Shown: in pieces, positions 11,923-20,403 of the stretch
How positions within the stretch are numbered: the stretch's first letter is position 1
How the letters are laid out: every line of letters begins with the position of its first letter
From: Jaminaea rosea
Taxonomy: Eukaryota > Basidiomycota > Exobasidiomycetes > Microstromatales
Reading direction: 5' to 3'
NCBI RefSeq assembly: GCF_003144245.1
Contig: NW_020289979.1
Coordinates: 908,514 to 972,513 of the forward strand
Length of the DNA: 64,000 nt
Program-made: the position numbers and the translations under genes
The notes under the pieces: generated by a model
Told to the model about the DNA's origin: nothing
Seen by the model: only the letters and a program-made list of their open reading frames with translations
The model's database searches: none

Positions 11923-13521
11923 ATGCATCCTGCTCTTATGCATCAGTTCGTCGAACAGCAGCAGCAGCAGCAGCACCAGCATCGTCTCTTTCCCCGCCAG
12001 TCGGCTGAACGAGACGCTGATATGCTGCAGGGCGTGCAGGACCACTTCGACGCCTACGCAGAGATGCAGCGACGTCAGGCCTCGTCCTCGTCGTCGTCGA
12101 CCCCCATCACTACCCCTGCCGTAGGCTCCAACACCCCAACCCTCTCCGCAATCCCCTCGTCCAACCCCACACCATCCCAATCCCAATCCCCATTCCCGTC
12201 TGACGGCGGACCCGCCCCCTTCTTCACCTTCGCCCTCGCAGCCGTCGCCCTCTTCGTTATCGTCGTAGCCTTCGTCCTCCTTCGGATCTGTCTCCGCAAC
12301 CGGCGACTTCGACGACTCGGACTCTTGCCGGATGGAGGCAATGGCACAGGCGGGCCGATGGATCGCTTCCTTGGTGTTGGGCCCATGGGTGGAGCGGCTG
12401 GATTTGGCTATGGGAGGGAGATGCACGAGGATACGAGCGTGCCGCCCAAGTTGTGGGAGGCGAGGATTGTGCCCTACAAGGGCTCAGGTGGGGAAGGCGG
12501 CGGAGCGATCCAACCCCCGGCATCGTGGAATGATGAGCCTGCAGGGCCATTGACGTCGATGAGCGGCAAAGCCTATGGTGGCGGCGGCGGTGCGGGTAGT
12601 ACGAGCGGCGGATGGGACAAGCTCATGCCCATCGCGGCTTCCCTCCCGACTACGATCTACACCTCCTCGGGCGCGGCGGCCGCCTTTGCTGCTTCAGAGG
12701 GCGGTGACGCCTCCAAGGACAAGTCCAAGTCGAGCAGCAGTGGTGGTGTCAATCTACCAGGAGCGTCAAATCGCAAAGCTTCAAAGAAGAAGCGGGCCGC
12801 CACAGCCAAAGAGAGCGCGACTGTCCCCTCCACACCGGGTGGTACGGAGCAACAACCAGCACCAACTGACACGATGCCCGGATCGGTCAACGTCTCCGTT
12901 CTGATCGCCATGCCCTCCGCTCCAAAGGGAGACGGCGAGGAGCTCCCCGAGCTCATGCTGGGCACGGCCGCCGTACCCATCTACTCTACCTCACCCAGCA
13001 CAGCAGCCAAGGACAAGCGTTCTATGACTTCATCGTCCAACGCCTCTTCCAGCATGTACGACGCTCAAGTCAGAGAGATGGGCTACTTTTCCCAGGCGGC
13101 AGGCTCATCCTCGTCCTCCTCGCGGCCGAATACGGCCACGGCTACGGCCGCGGCGACGGCGACGCGCACTCACCCGACTAGGGCGCAGCTGATCAGCCTG
13201 TTTGAACAGGCGAGGGAGGCAAAGGAGAGGGCGAGGAAGAAGCGAGCAGCTGACGCTGTTGATGGGGCAGGGCCGGAGGAGGATGATGGATTGGAGACGG
13301 ATGAAGAGCCAGACGCAGACGCAGAGGATGATCGGGCGGATGAGACGACGATGCGTCAGGATGGGGAGGGGGAGGATGCAGTAAGGCGAGAACCGGCAGC
13401 TGCGCCTATGGCAGACGTGGGAGGGGCGGGTCATACTGGGGCGGCAATACCACCAACGCACGCGACGACGTCAGCAAGGGATCCGCCGCCGCCGACGAAC
13501 TTGACTACGACTACGAACTGA
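11923..13521 (+). CDS. Uncharacterised single-pass membrane protein
   Basis: Family not recognised. From ATG 11923 the frame encodes 532 residues. A Gln-rich and Ser/Thr/Pro-rich N-terminal part is followed by one clear membrane segment (PFFTFALAAVALFVIVVAF, about residues 102-122). An Arg-rich stop-transfer (RICLRNRRLRRLG) comes next, so the C-terminal 400 residues are probably cytosolic. The tail holds a motif VNVSVLIAMPSAPKGDGEEL, a basic patch KASKKKRAATAK and an acidic end (EEDDGLETDEEPDADAEDD). There is no cleavable signal peptide from this start. The true N-terminus is uncertain because spliced 5' exons at 11338-11487 and near 11820 are plausible and would give a Ser/Pro-rich outer domain. 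This is typical of fungal type III membrane proteins that act as sensors or adaptors, but no function can be assigned. Confidence 0.6.
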   Translation: MHPALMHQFVEQQQQQQHQHRLFPRQSAERDADMLQGVQDHFDAYAEMQRRQASSSSSSTPITTPAVGSNTPTLSAIPSSNPTPSQSQSPFPSDGGPAPFFTFALAAVALFVIVVAFVLLRICLRNRRLRRLGLLPDGGNGTGGPMDRFLGVGPMGGAAGFGYGREMHEDTSVPPKLWEARIVPYKGSGGEGGGAIQPPASWNDEPAGPLTSMSGKAYGGGGGAGSTSGGWDKLMPIAASLPTTIYTSSGAAAAFAASEGGDASKDKSKSSSSGGVNLPGASNRKASKKKRAATAKESATVPSTPGGTEQQPAPTDTMPGSVNVSVLIAMPSAPKGDGEELPELMLGTAAVPIYSTSPSTAAKDKRSMTSSSNASSSMYDAQVREMGYFSQAAGSSSSSSRPNTATATAAATATRTHPTRAQLISLFEQAREAKERARKKRAADAVDGAGPEEDDGLETDEEPDADAEDDRADETTMRQDGEGEDAVRREPAAAPMADVGGAGHTGAAIPPTHATTSARDPPPPTNLTTTTN

Positions 13522-13790
13522 TGCTACGTGACCCGCAGGACAGCAGGAGTCATCTTCTCTCCTGTCATTTTTTCCACCTGCTCTCTGTATTATTATTATT
13601 ACACCACTCGATACGAACCGAATCGAATCGAAGCGTCCCATTGCAGGGCGATCTACAATCTCTATCGTGAGAAAACCTGCCCGTGCCCGTGCCCGTGCCC
13701 GATCTTGACTCTTGTCGTCGTATCGTATCATATCGTATGGTACATTGCCCCCCGCCACCCCCTCTTCCTTCACATATCCACTGCTGGCGG

Positions 13791-14377
13791 CTACTCCTCC
13801 CCCTCCCCCTCCCCCTCTCCCTCAACAACCGGACTCCCCACCACGCCAACATCCCTCTCCCTCCTCCTCGCCGCGAGCCGCTCCTCCTCGCTTCTCCCCA
13901 CGGTATCACGTCGAGTGAGGGGCTCCATACCCGGTGGGGTGCGCGTGCTAGCCAAGGAGGGCGAGGCTGACGCTGATGCAGCGTTGAGTGGGTCGATGGG
14001 TGTGGTTGAAGTTGAAGTTGAAGTAGGGGTTGCGGAGGAGGTGGTGGAGGTGGAAGAAGGGGTGAGAGGGGTGACGGATAGAGGTGAAGGGGTATTGGGG
14101 GCGCGACGTAGTGAGGGGATGCGGGAGAGGAGGAGGGAGGAGGGGGAGGGGTTGTTGTTGCTGGTGCTGCTGGTGCTGCTAGGGGTGCTTGACGAGGCTG
14201 AGGCTGAGGCTGAGGTGGAGGCTGGGCTAGAAGAGGAGAAAGTCTCCCCTTGCCCTATCGACGCTGACTGGCCCGGTTGTACTGCGTCGACCGAGAGGCC
14301 CTGCATTCCCGCGACAAGCTGCTGCGGCGCCACAGGAGCTGGTATCGACGCTGCCGTTGGCTCAGGCTGCGTCTGCA

Positions 14378-14420
<43 letters not shown>

Positions 14421-16115
14421 GTTCCATCCCCACACCTCGGCCACAAATTTGGCCACATCGACGGGAGGCTGCCTCTGCTCCGACTTGCGTACGAAGGGGT
14501 GTGTCAACATCTTCTTTGGTCCTAGACGCGTTTCGGGATTCTTGTCCAGGCACTGCGGTGGCGTGGTTGCGCGCGTAAGGTACGAGCGAAGGGAGGTCAT
14601 GGTCGTGAGAAGGAAGGTCAGCATGAGATCGTGCCACTGGGCTCGGGTCGCGCTTCTCACCCTCTCAATGAAATCGCGCAACGCCCTACTCCACTTGATG
14701 CCCGCCTGTACGTCGTCTTGCAGCTCTGGAGTTTTCATGCCGACAATATAGCTCAGCAGGTCGATGGGACCTAAAGGTGGCTCGCCCTCAGCTGGGAAGG
14801 GGAAACGGTTTGATGCTACCTCCAATATGGAGAGACCCAAAGACCAGACGTCGCTTGTGATTGTGTAGGATTGGCCCTGTGGAGCGCGAGGGGTGGGGTG
14901 GGGGTAGGGTAGGGTAGGGGATAGGCTAGTCAGAATAGAGGCTGGAGACTGAATGCGGGGAGAGCGTACCGACCTTGATTCGCTCCGGAGCCATGTAGTA
15001 AGATGTACCCGTGAACGTGCCCGCGAGGGAGTTGACCAGCTCACCCTGCGGTGTTGCGGCGAGTCGAGTCAGTCAAGTCAATTTCTCCCTCTCATCGTCA
15101 CCTCCCGGGGCTCTACACTCACCGACACGCCAAAATCACACAACTTGAATCCTCCCTCCCTCGTCACCAGCACGTTGCTCGGCTTGATATCGCGATGAAT
15201 GATGCGTCGCTCGTGAAGGTAGTCTAACCCTTTGAGGACACATTCTGCTACTTTGCCCAATATCTTCTCGCCTGTCCTGCCATTGCGCGCTTTTACCCTC
15301 TTGTAGACAGCGTCGAGTGACCCAGCCTCACAGAACTCCATCAGAATCTCAATGCTGAGCCCGTCCGATGAGAGGAAAGCGCCGTAGTATGGAACGATAT
15401 AAGGTGAGCGACATGAGCGGTTGAAGGAGAGCTCACGGAGGATCTGTCGATGCAAGTCTGGGTTAGGCGAAGTGCTGATAGTCTTGACTGCTATTATCTT
15501 GCCACTCGGTCGATGTACTGCTTTTCGGACTTCACCGCTCGCCCCTTCACCCAGCCGCTGGAGCAAGGCGATATCTTCTTGACGCATAGCTTCTTCTCCT
15601 CCTTCCCCCGAACCGGCCTCGATGGGGATCGACTCGGTAGATGCTCCGTCCTCTGACGTTGTGGGCGCTGGACCCCAGCGCTGCTGGTGGTGGTGCTGTT
15701 GCGGTGGTGCGGTGGTGAGCGTGGTGATGGGGCGTGAGCGCTGTGGTGGGCTGGGCATCACGCTCGTCAAAGATGATGAAGAGGCAGAGGCAGAGGCAGA
15801 GCCCCCCGTACTGCTTTCGCCTTGGATGGCGCGACGCAGGTCGTTTGTGAGGGCGGATTGGTCCGTCGAAGGGCCAGGCACCGTATCCGGATAGATGGAG
15901 ATGGTTCGCGGCCCACCATCCCTGGCAGCTGCTTCTGGGATCGAAACAGTTGATGAAGTCGCATTGGCGCCGGTACCGTTGTTGGATGATGACGATGATG
16001 ATGCTGCGATAGGTTGGGGAATGGGTGCAGCGCCTGATGAAGAGGAAGGGCGTTGCGGTATTGAGAGCTTGGGCATGTCACGCCGCTTGGGCTGTTTGGG
16101 TGGGATGATTGACAT
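13791..16115 (-). CDS. MKK1: MAP kinase kinase of the Mkk1/Mkk2/Pek1 type (cell-wall integrity pathway)
   Basis: Dual-specificity kinase expected to phosphorylate the Slt2-type MAPK downstream of protein kinase C and Bck1. Minus-strand exons are 16115-15123, 15045-14974, 14876-14661 and 14552-13791. Kinase marks are LGEGASGEVRKAV, IAVKTI, IHRDIKPSNVLV and CDFGVS. The third exon junctions restore NSLAGTFTGTSYYMAPERI, which holds the S-x3-T activation-loop sites, then SDVWSLGLSILEVASNRFPF and the Mkk-specific VDVAKFVAEVWGW. The start Met (MSIIPPKQPKRRDMPKLSIP) is the first after a repetitive leader. The N-terminal 190 residues are Ser/Pro/Gln-rich. After the kinase domain comes an unusual long tail, beginning with a run of Thr-Gln dipeptides from a hexanucleotide repeat and ending Ser/Thr-rich. 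Intron 14553-14660 is 108 nt with no stop, so retention would stay in frame. Confidence 0.92.
14366..14421. repeat. TGCGTC hexanucleotide microsatellite inside the MAPKK coding exon
   Basis: About eight near-perfect copies of TGCGTC on the plus strand. On the coding (minus) strand they read GACGCA and encode alternating Thr-Gln, with one Met-Gln variant, immediately after the kinase domain. Unit length keeps frame, so copy number can change without disrupting the gene. Confidence 0.9.
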
Positions 16116-16181
16116 GCTGGCTAGGTGCGATGATGATCGATGGCCGGTGCGAATCGAGGAAGTTGCAGGATGGCAGGAAGG

Positions 16182-16228
16182 ACAAGCATACAAGCACACA
16201 AGCGCACAAGCATACAAGCACACAAGCA
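16182..16228. repeat. Tandem 8-bp repeat (ACAAGCNN) in the MKK1/SmgGDS divergent promoter
   Basis: Six head-to-tail copies of ACAAGC plus AT, AC or GC. They lie about 70 bases upstream of the MAPKK start and 140 bases upstream of the armadillo-protein start, within the 249-bp divergent intergenic interval. They are probably in the MAPKK 5' leader. A regulatory role is not shown. Confidence 0.85.
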
Positions 16229-16364
16229 ACAACGACGCCGCCGCCCTTGAGACGTCGCCTCGCATTCCGTCCGTGCGCGCCCTTTTGGACAGAGCGACGA
16301 GGAACCAAGCGAGAGAATTTTCCCTCTTCTCCATCTCCTGTTTTTCATTGCATCCATCACAATC

Positions 16365-19300
16365 ATGGTGACCTCACATCACCATCACCACCACCACCAT
16401 CATCACCCACCCCTCGGCTCACTTTTGCACCCGCATCTCCACGCAATTCTCCATGCATCAGCAGAGCACGGCCTCCCTTCTCCCACATGGACGGCAACCC
16501 AGCCAGACGAGAAGCGCAGCCTCTCAAGCGACAAGACGATCACGCCTGGCAACTCACTCAAGACGCCAAAGGGAAGCCTACAGGCCAACGCCAACGCCAC
16601 CGCCACCGCCATTGATGCGCAGCCGCAAAGAGGAGCGGGAGCAGCTGCGGCAGATGAGGCAGTCATGGCATCGGCGGCACTCCAGTTGAGCTCCTCACCT
16701 TCGCGATTCTCCCAGGATCCCATCTTCTCGTCACCCATCTCCGAGAGTAGGGCTCAGAGTAGCTCGCTCCCTGCGGGAAACAACGCTACCGCGCCCGGCT
16801 CCGTGGGAAAGAGGAGAGAGGCTACCCTTGACCCTTTTGTGGCTCGCAAGCGGGAGCAGCAGCAGCAAGCTCAGCAACAACAGGGTCAAGGAAGCGGGGG
16901 TGGCAGCGGGGGTGGCAGCGGCAGTGGTAGCGGTAGTGGGAGTAGCGGCAGCTTGTCAAGCTCGGGAGGCAAGACGGAAAACGAGCTCTGGATCGAGGTA
17001 GCCGATGCCCTTCGCGTGGTAGCGGATGCGTTGCGCGAGGAGGACAATCGGGCCCTCTTGGGCGAAGACCATTTCATCGTTCACGTCCTCACCTTCTTGG
17101 CCCTCTCCATCACTCACCCGGGCGCATACACCAGCACTTCACAACAACAGCAGCAAGGAGCAGACGACAACATCGGCTCAAACGCAGAAGCCTCAGCAGG
17201 CGCCAAGCTAGCCGCAATCGCAGGCTCATCCCAGCATAAGCGCTCCACCTCTTCTGATGTGTCCTCCCTTCGGGCAATCTCGCAGCGCATCAAGGGAACA
17301 GCAATGGCGCAAACCCAATGCCTGCGGGTGATGGCGAACCTGTGCATTGATGACGATGAGAATCGGGAGCGACTCATCGCACACGATGCGCCGCTCTTCG
17401 TTCTGAGGCTGGTCAAGGACACGCTCGCCTCGACGCTCGGTGCTGGCGAGGGGGACTTATTTGACAATACCACGCTGCTCCTCCTCAAGACGGCAATGGG
17501 TGCACTACTCAACTTACAGCTGGAGCACGCCCCTTCTCGCCGTTGGCTGCTCAAGCTGCCTAAGCCGAAGAGGTTGAGGAGACCGCACGACCAGGAGGAC
17601 GATGAAGATGATGATGACGAGGAGGAGGGGGAGGAAGAAGAGGAAGCAGAAGATGCGGAGATAAGGTCAAGCAGCAGCAAGAGCAAAAAGCCAGTAGTCA
17701 TGGCTGCAGCCCTCCCCTCATCCCGCGAGGCGGACAACGCGCCCAACAAGACGGCCGAGAGTCCCTTTGAGCTGCAGGAGCACGAGGCTGTCAGTCTCCT
17801 CTTGGCCACGGCGACCGATCCGCGTGTATACACTGCTGCGCGCTGGGCGCAAGGCTCGCCGTCGTCGTCGTCGTCATTATCGTCACGCGCCGTGCTAGGC
17901 GCCGAAGTCTCAAGCTGGGCAGCCCGCATTCTCGACGACCTCATCGCCTTTGAGACGGAAGAGGCGCAAGCCCAGCTCCAGGAAGGAGCGGTAGCCGATG
18001 GAGGGGGCACGGTGGCCGAGGATGCCGAGCCTAGTATGGTGGCGTCACCGTGGAAGATTGGGCTGGCGGGGCAGGGCGAGGAGACTTGGAGGATGCTGAA
18101 GAGGGTGATGCGCGCTTTCGTACGCGCGGAAGTCAGCCAGGACAGGGATGCGGCGAAGCAAGGTGGTGGCGAGGGGGAAACGGACCTCTCGCCTTACATT
18201 GACGCGGACCTCGCCCTACTCGCCCTCACTGGCGAAATACTGGAGCGCCTCACACACGTCGGAAAGGGGAGCCACCCCTCTGCTAAGCAGTTCAAGACGA
18301 GAGGCCTCGCTCACCTCGATACCCTCCTCGACTTCATTGACGCCGCGGACAGTCCGCTCTCCGCCGTCAACGGTGAAGGGGGAGTAGGAGTCGAGGTGGA
18401 CCCAGACGATGCCGACTCGCTGGCAAAGGAGGTGACGCGCTGTAAGAGCAACGCGGTCAAGGCTGCCGTAGCCATTGCGGGCGAGGACGGGAACATGGAG
18501 GCCCTTTTCGGACAGAAGGGGGATTCGGCCTTTTTGAAGAGGATGAAGGAGTGGCTCGGTCGCGGTACCGAAGGGGAGAAGGGACAGAGACGCGACGATC
18601 TCGTCTCGTGCGCCCTCCTTAGTATCGCCAACCTCGCCCGATCAGACAGCAACTGTGTCTCCCTCGTCGAGTCGGGGGATCTCGTACCCTTGATCGTCTC
18701 TCTTCTTCGGCGAAGCGGCGCGCCGCCGTCGTCGTCGTCGTCGCCCTCCTCTAGCAGCTCCTCGGGCGGTTCCTCCATGCTCCTCTCTCACGCTTCCCTC
18801 GGCCTCCTCAAGAACCTCAGCGTCTCCCCCTCGAATAAAGCTCTGCTTGGCTCCACGCCCGGGCTAATCGAGGAGGCCCTTCCTCCCTTTCTTGCACCGG
18901 AGGGAGATAGGGCTCAACCGATCCAGTTTGCCGCTGTGGGCGTGCTGAAGCAGCTTTCGTTCAGCCCGCAAGGACGGGTGGAAGTTGGGGCGAGCAAGGT
19001 GTGCAAGCACGCCCTACGCCGGTTGTTGGAGCTGGTGGGGAGGAGCAGGGATGAGCCTACCGTGCTTGAGGGGACGCGCGTGATTGTCAATTTGGTGCGG
19101 ACGGCCTGGTCTCATCAGAAGGCGGGTGGGGCAGACGCTGACGGTGAGAGTGGTGGCGCGGGTGGTGGGATGGAAGAGGCAAAGAAGACGCTCCACGACG
19201 AACCGCGTGTGGTGGAGGCGCTGGCGGGAATGATCAGGCGGAGCGCAAGGTACCCCGTGCTGATCAATGAGGCACTCGTGGCCCTCACGGTCTTGTCTAC

Positions 19301-19907
19301 CGCAACCGCTGCGGGAGGGGAGCAAGACTCTCAGTCCCCCAAGCAAGCAGAGCAGATCTGCGAAGCCCTTCTCGGCGGCAGTAGCTCCTCGCCCTCACCT
19401 GGCAACACCTCCAGCGGTAACGCGGGCAAGGGCAGCCAACCCCCTTCACGCAGCTCGACGCTCGACTCGACCACGTCAGCACATACGGTGACTTCCTCTC
19501 CCGGTTCGTCGGGGGAAACGGCCGCCGATGTACTTTACGAGGTCCTCTCCCGCCCTCCGAGCGCAACGAGGCTTCCCGTCCAGTTTGCGCAGAATGGGTG
19601 CACGCTACTAATTACACTGGTGGCTGTAGCGAGGGGTGGCGGCGGAGCGGAGCAGGGCAGAGACGAGGGCGGGGGTAGGGTGAGCGAATCGGTTCAGAGT
19701 TTGGCCATCAAGATGTTGCCGGCGTTGAGGGCCATGAAGGCTAGAGAGGTCCCACCAGCATCGTCCCCACCGGCTGCCGGCGCTGGGTCCCCCTCGTCGA
19801 AGGGTGAGAGAGCTACGGCGGCGGCGGCAGCGCCCCCTGCGGCGGGTTCGGTGGGCGCGAGTGTGGAGATGGCTATTCAGGCATGCGAGGGGGCGGCTTT
19901 TGCGTAG
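16365..19907 (+). CDS. Armadillo-repeat protein resembling SmgGDS (RAP1GDS1)
   Basis: Intronless 1180-residue frame. Helical-repeat segments resemble the small-GTPase chaperone and exchange factor SmgGDS: QTQCLRVMANLCIDDDENRERL, SIANLARSDSNCVSLVESGD, ASLGLLKNLSVSPSNKALLG, FAAVGVLKQLSFSPQGRVEV and GTRVIVNLVRTAW. Family knowledge: SmgGDS binds prenylated Rho/Rap-type GTPases in the cytosol. Segments lie around residues 190-340, 540-760 and 780-1060. Between them are low-complexity linkers, including Gly/Ser repeats (about 170-205) and a 30-residue Asp/Glu run. The start chosen (16365) gives MVTS followed by ten consecutive His, encoded by a CAC/CAT run; no later Met is clearly better. Annotation as SmgGDS-like is by repeat pattern only and moderately secure. 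Confidence 0.7.
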   Translation: MVTSHHHHHHHHHHPPLGSLLHPHLHAILHASAEHGLPSPTWTATQPDEKRSLSSDKTITPGNSLKTPKGSLQANANATATAIDAQPQRGAGAAAADEAVMASAALQLSSSPSRFSQDPIFSSPISESRAQSSSLPAGNNATAPGSVGKRREATLDPFVARKREQQQQAQQQQGQGSGGGSGGGSGSGSGSGSSGSLSSSGGKTENELWIEVADALRVVADALREEDNRALLGEDHFIVHVLTFLALSITHPGAYTSTSQQQQQGADDNIGSNAEASAGAKLAAIAGSSQHKRSTSSDVSSLRAISQRIKGTAMAQTQCLRVMANLCIDDDENRERLIAHDAPLFVLRLVKDTLASTLGAGEGDLFDNTTLLLLKTAMGALLNLQLEHAPSRRWLLKLPKPKRLRRPHDQEDDEDDDDEEEGEEEEEAEDAEIRSSSSKSKKPVVMAAALPSSREADNAPNKTAESPFELQEHEAVSLLLATATDPRVYTAARWAQGSPSSSSSLSSRAVLGAEVSSWAARILDDLIAFETEEAQAQLQEGAVADGGGTVAEDAEPSMVASPWKIGLAGQGEETWRMLKRVMRAFVRAEVSQDRDAAKQGGGEGETDLSPYIDADLALLALTGEILERLTHVGKGSHPSAKQFKTRGLAHLDTLLDFIDAADSPLSAVNGEGGVGVEVDPDDADSLAKEVTRCKSNAVKAAVAIAGEDGNMEALFGQKGDSAFLKRMKEWLGRGTEGEKGQRRDDLVSCALLSIANLARSDSNCVSLVESGDLVPLIVSLLRRSGAPPSSSSSPSSSSSSGGSSMLLSHASLGLLKNLSVSPSNKALLGSTPGLIEEALPPFLAPEGDRAQPIQFAAVGVLKQLSFSPQGRVEVGASKVCKHALRRLLELVGRSRDEPTVLEGTRVIVNLVRTAWSHQKAGGADADGESGGAGGGMEEAKKTLHDEPRVVEALAGMIRRSARYPVLINEALVALTVLSTATAAGGEQDSQSPKQAEQICEALLGGSSSSPSPGNTSSGNAGKGSQPPSRSSTLDSTTSAHTVTSSPGSSGETAADVLYEVLSRPPSATRLPVQFAQNGCTLLITLVAVARGGGGAEQGRDEGGGRVSESVQSLAIKMLPALRAMKAREVPPASSPPAAGAGSPSSKGERATAAAAAPPAAGSVGASVEMAIQACEGAAFA

Positions 19908-20403
19908 CGTCCAGTAACTGTTTTTACATCCTAATCGTAGAGAGTGAGAGAGAGCAGAGCATGCCGTGAGGCCCGCCTCTGTAATGAAACGCGTGTCTCG
20001 CCTTCGGGCCTTTCACAGAGGTCGCCGCGCCTCGCTCCCTCGCTCGTCTCCCACGAAAGCTGCACGCCGTGCACTCAATCTCGCAGTGCAGCTGGGCGCG
20101 CCGCCGGAGAGAGAGAGAGTTGAGTTGAGAGAGTGGCTCCACACTCGGAGAGACAACAAAGTCGAGTCGAGCATCCGTTTCAGATTTTGGCGGTTGAACC
20201 CTTACTTCATTTCCATTTCGTGCCCAACCCACCATCCTTTCATCCACCCACGCTCTTTGCTTTTGCTGCCAGGATATGGCCAACACCCACAACGACTCGA
20301 CGCTGAGCTGCTAGCAGAGCCACGCGACGTCCTCGCACAACCAACATCGCATCGCACCGGCACGCCTCACTGCAGGCCATCCATTCCACCTAACGCAGCT
20401 GCG
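19908..20403. other. Intergenic region
   Basis: Holds the 3' end of the armadillo gene and the promoter of the next gene. The frame upstream of ATG 20404 stays open back to about 19966 but has no conserved look and is treated as leader. Confidence 0.45.

Noticed and set aside
13528-14751. 407-residue plus-strand open frame
   Set aside because: It is antisense to the MAPKK tail and its valine- and cysteine-rich runs are mirror images of the (Thr-Gln) and Ser/Thr repeats.
17114-18010. 298-residue minus-strand Ser-rich frame
   Set aside because: Shadow of the acidic linker and armadillo segments of the SmgGDS-like gene.
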